DNA of 42,916 nucleotides from Bradyrhizobium valentinum. GTDB taxonomy: Bacteria; Pseudomonadota; Alphaproteobacteria; Rhizobiales; Xanthobacteraceae. A program made the position numbers and the translations under genes. Below are positions 1 through 7,573 of this stretch, one piece after another. The DNA lies in NCBI RefSeq assembly GCF_001440405.1, contig NZ_LLXX01000118.1:1-42916 (forward strand), given 5' to 3'. Within the stretch, counting starts at the first letter, position 1; every line of letters starts with the position of its first letter. The notes beneath the pieces were generated by a model. It saw nothing but the letters and a program-made list of their open reading frames with translations. It was not told the origin of the DNA and made no database searches.

Positions 1-48
1 ACATGCCCTGATCAATCATTCCCCTTGACAACCATATCCCCATACAAG

Positions 49-127
49 CCCGGATGCAGCGGAGCGAAATCCGGGTTCTCTCCGTCAGACTGAACTATTC
101 CCGGATTACGCTTACGCTCCATCCGGG
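49..127. repeat. Pair of palindromic repeat units 3' of the ABC-F gene
   Basis: Two short units at 49-75 and 100-127 each begin CCCGGAT and end ATCCGGG, so each can fold into a 7-bp stem. The inner sequence of the first carries GGAGCG and that of the second CGCTCC, so the two units are also inverted relative to one another and could pair into a longer hairpin. They lie directly after the stop of the leftward ABC-F gene. Similar CCCGGAT palindromes are common between genes in Bradyrhizobium and Rhodopseudomonas (general knowledge). They may serve as a transcription end for the ABC-F gene, which is inference. Confidence 0.7.
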
Positions 128-141
128 CTACGATTTCCGGA

Positions 142-1764
142 CTAGCTCCGCAACCCCGGCGCCTCATGCCCGGTGCGCGCGACGTATTCGGTGTACCCGC
201 CGCCAAACTGGTGGATGCCCTCGGGCGTCAACTCCAGCACGCGGTTGGAGAGCGCGGCCAGAAAATGCCGGTCGTGCGAGACGAACAGCATGGTGCCCTC
301 GAACTCGGAGAGCGCATTGATCAGCATCTCCTTGGTCGCGAGGTCAAGATGGTTGGTCGGCTCGTCCAGCACCAGGAAATTCGGCGGGTCGTAAAGCATC
401 TTCGCCATCACGAGCCGCGCCTTCTCGCCGCCCGAGAGCACGCGGCACTTTTTCTCGACATCGTCGCCGGAAAAGCCAAAACAGCCCGCGAGAGCCCGGA
501 GCGAGCCTTGGCCCGCTTGCGGGAAGGAATCTTCCAGCGACTGGAACACCGTGCGCTCGCCGTCGAGCAAATCCATGGCGTGCTGGGCGAAGTAGCCCAT
601 CTTGACGCTGCCGCCGATCGCCACCCTGCCGTCGTCAGGCTCGGCAGAGCCTGCCACCAGCTTCAACAGCGTCGACTTGCCGGCGCCATTGACGCCCATC
701 ACGCACCACCGCTCCTTGCGGCGGATCATGAAATCGAGCCCCTGATAGATGGTGCGGCTGCCGTAGCCCTTGTGGACGTTCTTCAGGCTGACGACGTCCT
801 CGCCCGAGCGAGGCGCCGGCATGAATTCGAACGCCACGGTCTGGCGGCGCTTCGGCGGCTCAACGCGCTCGATCTTGTCGAGCTTTTTTACCCGGCTCTG
901 CACCTGCGCGGCATGCGAGGCGCGCGCCTTGAAGCGTTCGATAAACTTGATCTCCTTGGCCAGCATCGCCTGCTGCCGTTCGAACTGGGCCTGCTGCTGC
1001 TTTTCGTTCAGCGCGCGCTGCTGCTCGTAGAACTCATAATTGCCGGAATAGGTCGAAAGCGTGCCGCCATCGATTTCGACGACCTTGTTGATGATGCGAT
1101 TGATGAACTCGCGATCATGCGAGGTCATCAGCAGCGCGCCCTCGTATCCCTTCAAGAACTGCTCCAGCCAGATCAGGCTTTCCAGATCGAGATGGTTGCT
1201 CGGTTCGTCCAGCAGCATCACGTCGGGACGCATCAGGAGGATGCGCGCCAAGGCGACCCGCATCTTCCAGCCGCCCGAGAGCTCGCCGACATCGCCTTCC
1301 ATCATCTCCTGGTTGAAGCCGAGCCCCGCCAGCGCCTCGCGCGCCCGGCCGTCGAGGGCATAACCGTCGAGCTCCTCGAAGCGGTGTTGAACCTCACCGT
1401 AGCGCGCGATGATATCTTCCATCTCGTCGGCGCGATCAGGATCGGCCATCGCGGCCTCGAGTTCCTTCAATTCGCCCGCCACGAGGCTGACGGGCCCGGC
1501 GCCATCCATCACCTCCGCCACGGCGCTGCGGCCCGACATCTCGCCGACGTCCTGGCTGAAATAGCCGATGGTGATCCCCCGATCGAGCGAGACCTGGCCC
1601 TCATCGGGCGGCTCCTGACCGGCAATCATCCGGAAAAGCGTGGTCTTGCCGGCCCCGTTCGGGCCGACGAGACCGATCTTCTCGCCCTTCTGGAGGGCCG
1701 CGGAGGCTTCGATAAAAAGAATCTGGTGGCCGACTTGCTTGCTGACGTTATCGAGACGGATCAT
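142..1764 (-). CDS. ABC-F family ATP-binding protein (ribosome-associated type)
   Basis: A 540-residue soluble protein with two ABC ATPase cassettes and no membrane segments, the layout of the ABC-F family, whose members act on ribosomes rather than in transport. The first cassette has Walker A GPNGAGKT (residues 34-41), signature LSGGWKMR and Walker B LLDEPSNHLDLES. The second has GVNGAGKS, LSGGEKAR and VLDEPTNHLD. Both Walker B motifs end in the ABC-F-typical NHLD. A charged, Gln-rich linker with a coiled-coil look (about residues 250-300, including QQAQFERQQAMLAKE) separates them. Length fits the YbiT/Uup-like group. The start has an AGGAGG-like sequence just upstream on the minus strand. 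The exact ABC-F subgroup is not determined. Confidence 0.93.
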   Translation of the reverse strand: MIRLDNVSKQVGHQILFIEASAALQKGEKIGLVGPNGAGKTTLFRMIAGQEPPDEGQVSLDRGITIGYFSQDVGEMSGRSAVAEVMDGAGPVSLVAGELKELEAAMADPDRADEMEDIIARYGEVQHRFEELDGYALDGRAREALAGLGFNQEMMEGDVGELSGGWKMRVALARILLMRPDVMLLDEPSNHLDLESLIWLEQFLKGYEGALLMTSHDREFINRIINKVVEIDGGTLSTYSGNYEFYEQQRALNEKQQQAQFERQQAMLAKEIKFIERFKARASHAAQVQSRVKKLDKIERVEPPKRRQTVAFEFMPAPRSGEDVVSLKNVHKGYGSRTIYQGLDFMIRRKERWCVMGVNGAGKSTLLKLVAGSAEPDDGRVAIGGSVKMGYFAQHAMDLLDGERTVFQSLEDSFPQAGQGSLRALAGCFGFSGDDVEKKCRVLSGGEKARLVMAKMLYDPPNFLVLDEPTNHLDLATKEMLINALSEFEGTMLFVSHDRHFLAALSNRVLELTPEGIHQFGGGYTEYVARTGHEAPGLRS

Positions 1765-1999
1765 TGGGGCCTGAAAAGGAGGAAATCGTTGCGGCCCGCT
1801 GCTTAGGACATCCGGCGGGCTTGTGGAAGAGGTTCCGAATACCCGAAGCGGTTAACTCCGCCTGTAAGGGTGTCCGCAACCGTAGTGTCTCTCTGCATGC
1901 AGAAGGAAGAAAGTCATCGCTGCAAAACCTTCCAGCGTTGAACCGATCGGTGGAAACCTCGTTACTCCGCTATCTCCAGTTAAAGGACGGAGTAGTTCC

Positions 2000-2449
2000 A
2001 TGAGCGCAACAGGCCTCGAAGTATTCGACAGAACGCTCCAGATTACCAATACGTGGCTCGATGAAATGATGACAACACTGCCGCGCGATCGGAAGCTGGC
2101 ATGGCATATATTGGGTGCCGTGCTGCGAACCATCCGCGACCGGGTTCCGGCCAATCTCGCAGTACACCTCGGCGCGCAGCTCCCACTGCTAGTGCGCGGC
2201 ACCTACTATGACCAGTGGCGACCAAGTGATTCGCCCAAGGCATGGCGATCGTCAGACGAGTTTCTATCGATCGTGGCGGCAGAATTGAGTTCCGTGAAAC
2301 CGGTCGGCGCTGATGACGCGGTGCGAGCGGTGTTTCGGGTTCTGAACCATCATGTCGACCCGCATCAGGTCGAGAAGGTCCGGCACGCACTTCCCGAAGA
2401 AGTTCAGAAGCTGTGGCCCGCCAACAATCAGGTTTCGTCGGCCGCCTGA
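2000..2449 (+). CDS. DUF2267 domain protein
   Basis: A 149-residue soluble protein matching the DUF2267 pattern: a small helical domain with D[RK]xxAWHxLxAVLxxxRDRxP, then LPxLxRGxYYDxW, then a second half around VLNHHVDPHQVEKVRHALP. DUF2267 genes are often found near stress genes in alphaproteobacteria, but the biochemical function is unknown. The start is supported by AAAGGACGGAG 7-8 nt before the ATG. It is followed after 97 bp by an operon of hydrophilic small proteins in the same direction. The 235 bp separating it from the divergent ABC-F gene must hold its promoter; I could not pick one with confidence. Confidence 0.88.
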   Translation: MSATGLEVFDRTLQITNTWLDEMMTTLPRDRKLAWHILGAVLRTIRDRVPANLAVHLGAQLPLLVRGTYYDQWRPSDSPKAWRSSDEFLSIVAAELSSVKPVGADDAVRAVFRVLNHHVDPHQVEKVRHALPEEVQKLWPANNQVSSAA

Positions 2450-2482
2450 TGCGGCATGTGACCGCGGTTCCGCGTATTGAAG

Positions 2483-2507
2483 AGAACACTCGTGTTCACC
2501 GCGCGTT
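2483..2507 (+). promoter_or_regulatory. EcfG-like general-stress promoter candidate (one mismatch)
   Basis: AGAAC at 2483-2487, a 16-nt spacer, then CGTT at 2504-2507. The alphaproteobacterial EcfG consensus is GGAAC-N16/17-CGTT, so this is one mismatch off with correct spacing. It ends 39 bp before the first small hydrophilic gene. The same stretch holds GAACAC-TC-GTGTTC (2484-2497), so a repressor site is an alternative reading. Confidence 0.45.
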
Positions 2508-2546
2508 GTCTTGGTGCGGCAAATCCAAGCAACAACGGAGCCAGCA

Positions 2547-2729
2547 ATGACCAAGCCTCCGCCCGTGCCGCCGGACAATCAAAGCCACAGGGGCACCGGT
2601 GATCCCAAGTCCGGCAATGCCCATGAGGTCCGGAAAGGCCGCGACCATGTCGAGAATCCCCGCGAGCAGGGACAGCCCGGCAACACCGCGCAGAACACCA
2701 CGCATCAGGGCTATCAGCAGGATCGCTAG
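2547..2729 (+). CDS. Small hydrophilic protein, probably disordered (60 aa)
   Basis: A 60-residue protein made almost only of polar, charged, Gly and Pro residues (PPPVPPDNQSHRGTG near the start, QGQPGNTAQNTTHQGYQQDR at the end). It has no Ile, Leu, Phe, Trp or Cys, so it cannot form a normal hydrophobic core. The ATG at 2547 has CGGAG upstream; a longer reading from 2511 lacks this. It is first in a tight row of four similar genes (2547-3702) with gaps of 15, -4 and 5 bp. Composition recalls hydrophilins and other desiccation or osmotic-stress proteins; that role is inference from composition and from the EcfG-like promoter. Confidence 0.72.
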   Translation: MTKPPPVPPDNQSHRGTGDPKSGNAHEVRKGRDHVENPREQGQPGNTAQNTTHQGYQQDR

Positions 2730-2744
2730 TCAGGAGCGAGCACC

Positions 2745-2969
2745 ATGTCGACTTCAACAAAGACGCCGGCCAGCATTCGCCAGGGCGGCCCGGGCGCTTC
2801 GCATGAGAATGCCAGGGAGCCGCTCCACGTCAACAAGCCGCCGGCCGACGATCCGCAACGCCGGCACAGCAAAGTATCCGGCGGTGGCGGCGAGCACGAT
2901 ACCCACCATACGCATCATCCGGAACGCAAGGGCGGTGGCACCCATCCAGCTTCGAAGGTGACATCATGA
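2745..2969 (+). CDS. Small His- and Gly-rich hydrophilic protein (74 aa)
   Basis: A 74-residue disordered-type protein with no aromatic or Cys residues. It has nine His, six of them clustered in EHDTHHTHHPERKGGGTH (about residues 50-67), next to a Gly run (GGGG). Such a cluster could bind metal ions, but no known metal-chaperone signature is visible. The ATG has AGGAG 8 nt upstream and follows the previous gene by 15 bp. Its TGA overlaps the ATG of the next gene (ATGA at 2966-2969), which indicates translational coupling. I do not recognise a named family. Confidence 0.72.
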   Translation: MSTSTKTPASIRQGGPGASHENAREPLHVNKPPADDPQRRHSKVSGGGGEHDTHHTHHPERKGGGTHPASKVTS

Positions 2970-3472
2970 GCACCAAGCACGTGAAACTAAAGAAACCTAC
3001 CAACGCCGATATCCATCGCAATCCGCTGATCGGCGGTTCGAAGGGGGTAACAATGGCGCAGGTGACATCAGACGAATTGGAGGAATTCGTGGGCGTCAAC
3101 ACCATGGAAGGCGATATCGAGAATGACACCAATCCGCAGGGCGGCATCGACAAGGCAGAGGTTCGCGACAGACGCCGCGGGCCACCGCTGGCCGATCGGG
3201 ATAGCGGCCCACGGAGACCGCAGCTTCAGGGAAAGAAGACGCATGAGCAGCAGCTACGCATCCTGGAACGGAAGCCTGACGTCCCCGATGCGAGACAGGT
3301 TGAGGAGGACATCGCGCGCACACAACGGGATGGCGGCGCAAAAACCGTGAAGCGCGGCGGCCGTCAGTCGGAGTTCGCGGTGAGCCGCGGCGGTCTCAAC
3401 CAGGAGAGCCAGCACAACAAGCACAACAATCCGGGCCAGTCGGGCCACAAGCCCCAAAAACAACAGGGATAG
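2966..3472 (+). CDS. Hydrophilic, probably disordered protein (168 aa)
   Basis: A 168-residue, highly charged protein. The N-terminal third looks most conserved-like, with KKPTNADIHRNPLIGGSKG and VTSDELEEFVGVNTMEGDIE. The rest is Arg/Lys/Gln/Gly-rich, ending in a low-complexity NKHNNPGQSGHKPQKQQG tail. There is no signal peptide or membrane segment. The start overlaps the preceding stop by 4 bp, with GAAGGTGA as ribosome binding site. It is the third gene of the small-protein operon. Function is unknown; a soluble stress-protective role is inferred only from composition and neighbours. Confidence 0.75.
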   Translation: MSTKHVKLKKPTNADIHRNPLIGGSKGVTMAQVTSDELEEFVGVNTMEGDIENDTNPQGGIDKAEVRDRRRGPPLADRDSGPRRPQLQGKKTHEQQLRILERKPDVPDARQVEEDIARTQRDGGAKTVKRGGRQSEFAVSRGGLNQESQHNKHNNPGQSGHKPQKQQG

Positions 3473-3477
3473 AAATC

Positions 3478-3702
3478 ATGACACGTGGAGCACACGGAGA
3501 CGGCAAGCATCTCGGGCCGGGAGCGAAGGGAAAAGGCGCCGGGACCGGCGCCATGACCGACGTGCAGGACGACCTGATCGGCGAAAACATGGTGCTCTCA
3601 AACCGTGACAAGACCGAGCATTCGCGTGATCGCGGTCAGGACAGCAAATGGGCCCAAACCGAGCAGATGAAAGACCACGCTGCAAACAAGGGCCGTGGAT
3701 AG
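3478..3702 (+). CDS. Small Gly/Lys-rich hydrophilic protein (74 aa)
   Basis: A 74-residue protein starting with a Gly/Lys-rich stretch (GDGKHLGPGAKGKGAGTGAM) followed by a charged helix-prone part (TDVQDDLIGENMVLSNRDKTE) and a polar tail. It follows the previous gene by 5 bp with AGGGAT upstream of the ATG. Gly content and charge again fit the hydrophilin type. It is the last gene of the operon and converges on the LuxR-type gene. No family is recognised. Confidence 0.7.
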   Translation: MTRGAHGDGKHLGPGAKGKGAGTGAMTDVQDDLIGENMVLSNRDKTEHSRDRGQDSKWAQTEQMKDHAANKGRG

Positions 3703-3727
3703 AGTGAGGGCCCTCCGAGCGTAACGG

Positions 3728-4102
3728 TTACAGGTTGATCACACCAAGCCGCGCCGCATGCGCCACTGCATCGGTGCGGCCGGTAGCGTCGAGCTTGTCG
3801 AGCAGCGAGCCGACGTGAAATTTGGCGGTGTGAACGGATATCCCGAGCCGTTTCGCAATGGCCTTGTTCGATGCGCCTTCCGCTATCAGCAGGAGGACAT
3901 CGCGTTCGCGCGGCGTAAGGATATCAGCCGGTTCGGCAACGGCTCGCGGCTCACGAGACACAAGCGCAACCGCCGCTTCTTCTCCCGGTGTCGCCAGACG
4001 AATGCCGGCTATGCCGCCGAGCAGCGATGCAAGCCGGTCCACCATCGCGATATCTTCAATCTCGATAGCGACCACAATGACCGGCGGCATCTCGGGGCTC
4101 AC
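3728..4102 (-). CDS. Small LuxR-type HTH transcriptional regulator coupled to the pseudo-HtrA gene
   Basis: A 124-residue protein with a complete C-terminal LuxR/GerE helix-turn-helix: LTPRERDVLLLIAEGASNKA, IAKRLGISVHTAKFHVGSLL, then DKLDATGRTDAVAHAARLG. The N-terminal 50 residues (VVAIEIEDIAMVDRLASLLG and on) resemble the first half of a response-regulator receiver fold, but are too short and have no evident phosphoacceptor Asp. It is therefore probably not a classical phosphorylated regulator. Its start overlaps the stop of the upstream HtrA-like gene by 4 bp, so the two are translated together. Target genes are unknown. Confidence 0.9.
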   Translation of the reverse strand: MSPEMPPVIVVAIEIEDIAMVDRLASLLGGIAGIRLATPGEEAAVALVSREPRAVAEPADILTPRERDVLLLIAEGASNKAIAKRLGISVHTAKFHVGSLLDKLDATGRTDAVAHAARLGVINL

Positions 4103-4971
4103 TGTTCCGCCCTTTCGCCGATCGTGAGCGTGATCCGAACCGGCTCGCCGGCCCGCCTGATCGTTACATCGACGACCGAGCCGACGCTGTCGGGCCCGAG
4201 CGCGCGCATCAGTGGTCGCACGCCTGAGAGCCTCTCGTTGTTCCAGCCGACGATGATGTCGCCTTGCCGAATCCCGGCGGCGGCCGAGGGCCCTGCTCTG
4301 TCGACAGTCATCACCATCGCGCCGACGCCGTCGTCGAGTTCGACGGGCTGCAATCCCACGCCGAGATAGCCCCGCGCTATCCGGCCATGCGTCTCAAGCC
4401 TCCCGGCAACCCGGTCAATGGTGGCGCTGGGAATCATCAGAATCCGTCGCACGCCCTGAACGGCCATACCGATGGCTTGGCCGGAAGCGTTGAGCACAAG
4501 GCCGCCCTCGTGGCTACGCCGCAGCCGCACGTCCAGCTCGATCCTCGCGTCGATCTCGCCACCCCTCATGCTGCGCCAGCGCTCGCCGACCAGTGATACC
4601 ATCCCGAGCGCCGCAGTTGTAACGCCGTGCTCGGCGGCAACGACGACCGATAGCGAGCCGAGATCCGGCATGACGGACGACAGCGCGATAGGCGTGCTAT
4701 TCCCATCGAAGCGCAGCAGCGCAATGTCTGTCGTATGATCGCGTCCCGCGATGCGGGCCGGGCGATCGGTACCGTCGGAAAACCTGATTGAGACTTCGCC
4801 TTCGTCAGCCAAGGCCTCATCGGCCGTCACGATCAAGCCGGACTTCCAGACAAAGCCGGACGCCCGCGAGCGGTGTGAATGCACCGAGACAACAGTGGAT
4901 TTTGTTCGGGCGACGATATCGGCAAGGGCTGAAGATAGCGACGGAAGGACGGATGCGGCCGGGTCGGTCAT
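4099..4971 (-). CDS. HtrA-like trypsin-fold protein with PDZ domain, catalytic His and Ser lost (pseudoprotease)
   Basis: A 290-residue protein with an HtrA/DegP-type trypsin fold followed by a PDZ domain (about residues 195-285, with GYLGVGLQPVE and AGIRQGDIIVGWNNERL). It aligns with active HtrA proteins. The position of the His in TNNHVV is Glu52 (IVTADEAL), the Asp is kept (Asp82 in GRDHTTDIALL), and the nucleophile Ser of GNSGGP is Glu155 (SHEGGLVL). Peptidase activity is therefore very unlikely. There is no signal peptide, so it should be cytosolic, unlike DegP. The ATG at 4971 has AGGAG 8 nt upstream; the reading frame is open upstream but without a fitting start. It probably binds peptides or partner proteins through the PDZ and signals to the coupled LuxR protein (inference). 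Confidence 0.87.
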   Translation of the reverse strand: MTDPAASVLPSLSSALADIVARTKSTVVSVHSHRSRASGFVWKSGLIVTADEALADEGEVSIRFSDGTDRPARIAGRDHTTDIALLRFDGNSTPIALSSVMPDLGSLSVVVAAEHGVTTAALGMVSLVGERWRSMRGGEIDARIELDVRLRRSHEGGLVLNASGQAIGMAVQGVRRILMIPSATIDRVAGRLETHGRIARGYLGVGLQPVELDDGVGAMVMTVDRAGPSAAAGIRQGDIIVGWNNERLSGVRPLMRALGPDSVGSVVDVTIRRAGEPVRITLTIGERAEQ

Positions 4972-5283
4972 GGCGAAAACTCCTGGAATTGTCTGAGTCC
5001 AATCTGGGAGTTCGGATGGCGTTCGGGAACTAGCCTGATGGGGAGGCAACGGGACGCATTTTCGATCCGAAAGCGCCTGTTGCCCCGTCACCGCCGCGCC
5101 GGCATCACAGCTTTCGAGTGTCAACGTCAAGTCGACAACCCATGCGGACATTCCTGGAAGTCTTCTAAGAGTAACTCTAAGAACCTTTCCATTAGAGGAA
5201 TCGCCTCCCTGTCGCGTATGCGTCGCTGCATTGCGCTGCCTTCCAAGGCGCAATGAAGTGCGCTCGCAGGTTGGGGTGGAACC
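4972..5283. other. Divergent intergenic region between pseudo-HtrA and siderophore receptor
   Basis: A 312-bp stretch with no supported gene. It holds the upstream regions of the leftward HtrA-like gene and the rightward receptor gene, and contains the inverted repeat at 5163-5183 described separately. The reading frame of the HtrA-like gene stays open through part of it, but codon content and the strong ribosome binding site at 4971 argue against extension. Confidence 0.6.
5163..5183 (+). promoter_or_regulatory. AT-rich inverted repeat, candidate iron-regulator operator
   Basis: Arms TTCTAAGAGT (5163-5172) and ACTCTAAGAA (5174-5183) around one central base pair at 9 of 10 positions. The site is AT-rich in a GC-rich setting and lies 100 bp before the TonB-dependent receptor start. 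Iron regulation in Bradyrhizobium works largely through Irr and RirA/Fur-type regulators that bind AT-rich palindromes; assigning this site to one of them is inference. Another partial half (ATTAGAGGAAT) follows at about 5191. Confidence 0.5.
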
Positions 5284-7542
5284 TTGAAGTCTCGTGATTT
5301 GTTGCAGGTCGCCGCGTTGGCGACCGTATCCGTATTGGCGTTGTGGCCACAGGCCTCGTTCGCACAGTCAAGCTCGTCGCAATCCGGGGCACAGTCGTTG
5401 CCTGCCGTGGTCGTCGGCGCGCCGGAGGCCCGTCGCCGTGCCACATCCTCGGAGCGGCGGCAGACAAGGCGCGCAACGCAGACGGCGCAATCAACCAGGC
5501 CGCCGCCGCAACGGGGTGTGGGCTTCGCCGAAAATCCGCGCGGCGCGATTCAAGGGTATGTCGCCGGCCGTTCGATGGCGGGCACCAAGACCAACACGCC
5601 GATCATGGAGACGCCGCAGTCGCTGTCGGTCATTGGCAGCGAACAGATCCGCGACCAGAAGCCCGGCAAGTTCGATGAGATCATGCGTTACACGCCGGGC
5701 GTTCTCGCGGGAACATTCGGCGCCGATAACCGCAACGACTGGTTTCTGATTCGTGGCTTCAAGTCGGAGGACGTCGGCCTGTTCCTCGACGGGCTACAGC
5801 TCTTCTATACGTCCTACGCGAGCTGGAAGCTGCAGCCATTCAACCTCGCCCGCGTCGAGGTGCTGCGTGGCCCCTCTGCCGTGCTGTATGGCGGCTCCAG
5901 CCCGAGCGGCATCGTCAACGCGGTCAGCAAGACACCCCCGGTGGAGCCGATCCGCTACCTTGAGACCGGCGTCAATAATTTCGGAAATGCCTATCTGGGG
6001 TTTGATTTTGGCGGCCCGGTCGCAACCGCGCCCGAAAACGGCAAGCTGTTCTACCGTGTGGTCGGCCAGATCCAGAACGGCGGCACCCAGGTCGATTTCA
6101 CGCCCAACAATAACTACTTCATCGCACCGTCGCTGACATGGAAGCCTGACGCCGATACCACCTTCACGCTGCTGGCCTCAGCCTCGAAGAACGAGACCCG
6201 CAGCCTCAACTTCCTGCCCTATGTCGGCACCGCGGTTGATGCGCCGTTCGGGCGGATTCCGACCCGCCTGTTTGCCAGCGATCCCAGCGTCGACACATTC
6301 AAGCGCGAGCAGGAGATGCTCGGTTACCAGTTCGAGAAGAACCTCTCCGACGACGTGACCTTCCGGCAGAACGCCCGCTTCGCCCATGTCGACGTTACGC
6401 TCTCGACGCTGTTTGGTCTCGGTTACGTCAACGGAGACCCCGCCACGGCTTTGCTGGCGCGCGGCAACTTCCTCACGCACGGCATTGCCAACCAGGGCAA
6501 TCTCGACAGCCAACTCGAATACCGCTTCAACACCGGCATCCTCAGACATACCGCGCTGTTCGGCCTCGATCTCAAGCATTACCAGATCGATGATTGGCAA
6601 GGTTTCGGCGGCGCTGCGCCACTCAACCTTTTGAACCCGGTCTATACGCCGACCGCGCGCTTTAATGGCGCCCCCTATCAGGATGCCACGCTGACGCAGA
6701 AACAGCTCGGCTTCTATGCGCAGGATCAGATCAAGCTCGACCGCTTTACGCTCGTGCTGAGCGGTCGCAATGACTGGGTTGAGACCAACAACGCCAGCCA
6801 CATTGGGCCCGGACAGAACCGCGAAGACAGCAAGTTCAGCGGACGCGCCGGCCTGATCTACAATTTCGATTTTGGCTTTGCCCCTTACGTCTCCTATGCC
6901 ACCAGCTACAACCCGGTCATCGGCGTCAATTCCGGCCAGCTGCTGTTGCCGGAGACCGGCCAGCAAAGTGAAGTCGGCTTCAAATTCCAGCCAAACGGAT
7001 TCAACGGTCACTTTGGCTTTGCATGGTTCGATTTGAAGCGACAGAATGCGCTGACGACCGATCCGAACAACGTGTTGCTGCCAACCCAGAACGGCGAAGT
7101 CACGTCGCGCGGCTTCGAACTCGAGGCCGTCGCCAATCCGCTCCCCGGGCTCAAATTGGTTGGCGCGTTCACCACCTACGATCTTTTCGTCAGCAAGGAC
7201 CTGAATCCGGCTCTGATCGGGAAGACCCCGACCAACACGCCCGAGACATTGGTCTCGGGCTGGATCGACTACACGTTCCAGAGCGGCCCTTTGACCGGGT
7301 TCGGCCTTGGCGGCGGCGTGCGCTATATCGGCGGCTCCTTCGCCGACAATCTGAACACGATGCCGGTGCCGTCGGTGGTGCTCGGCGACGCTACCATCCA
7401 CTACGAATGGAAGAACTGGCGCGCGGCGCTCAACGTCATCAACGTCGCGGACACGATTTATGTGGCGAACTGTTCGTCGAAAGACGCCTGCTTCTATGGT
7501 GATCGCCGCCGGGCGACGGCGAGCCTGTCGTACAAGTGGTAG
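5284..7542 (+). CDS. TonB-dependent siderophore receptor (FhuA/FoxA type)
   Basis: A 752-residue outer-membrane receptor for ferric siderophores. It has a Sec signal peptide (residues 1-27, cut after ASFA), a probable TonB box LPAVVV (39-44), and a basic Arg-rich spacer. The plug domain has METPQSLSVIGSEQIRDQ, MRYTPGV, WFLIRGF and the highly typical VEVLRGPSAVLYGGSSPSG. A 22-strand-type beta barrel ends in the aromatic C-terminus SLSYKW. The start is TTG at 5284; no in-frame ATG gives a signal peptide. It is followed 31 bp later by the PepSY membrane protein, an arrangement typical of siderophore uptake with reductive iron release. The siderophore cannot be named from sequence. Confidence 0.94.
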   Translation: MKSRDLLQVAALATVSVLALWPQASFAQSSSSQSGAQSLPAVVVGAPEARRRATSSERRQTRRATQTAQSTRPPPQRGVGFAENPRGAIQGYVAGRSMAGTKTNTPIMETPQSLSVIGSEQIRDQKPGKFDEIMRYTPGVLAGTFGADNRNDWFLIRGFKSEDVGLFLDGLQLFYTSYASWKLQPFNLARVEVLRGPSAVLYGGSSPSGIVNAVSKTPPVEPIRYLETGVNNFGNAYLGFDFGGPVATAPENGKLFYRVVGQIQNGGTQVDFTPNNNYFIAPSLTWKPDADTTFTLLASASKNETRSLNFLPYVGTAVDAPFGRIPTRLFASDPSVDTFKREQEMLGYQFEKNLSDDVTFRQNARFAHVDVTLSTLFGLGYVNGDPATALLARGNFLTHGIANQGNLDSQLEYRFNTGILRHTALFGLDLKHYQIDDWQGFGGAAPLNLLNPVYTPTARFNGAPYQDATLTQKQLGFYAQDQIKLDRFTLVLSGRNDWVETNNASHIGPGQNREDSKFSGRAGLIYNFDFGFAPYVSYATSYNPVIGVNSGQLLLPETGQQSEVGFKFQPNGFNGHFGFAWFDLKRQNALTTDPNNVLLPTQNGEVTSRGFELEAVANPLPGLKLVGAFTTYDLFVSKDLNPALIGKTPTNTPETLVSGWIDYTFQSGPLTGFGLGGGVRYIGGSFADNLNTMPVPSVVLGDATIHYEWKNWRAALNVINVADTIYVANCSSKDACFYGDRRRATASLSYKW

Positions 7543-7573
7543 CGCGCTTAAGGTCGGGTGAAAGGAGGCCGCA

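Noticed and set aside
166..1806. Very long open frame opposite the ABC-F gene
   Set aside because: It is an antisense shadow in high-GC DNA. The other strand encodes a complete ABC-F protein with all motifs, while this one has an Arg/His/Leu-rich composition and no domain.
4972..5253. N-terminal extension of the HtrA-like protein
   Set aside because: The added 94 residues have no homology to HtrA or to a signal peptide, and AGGAG stands in the right place for the start at 4971.
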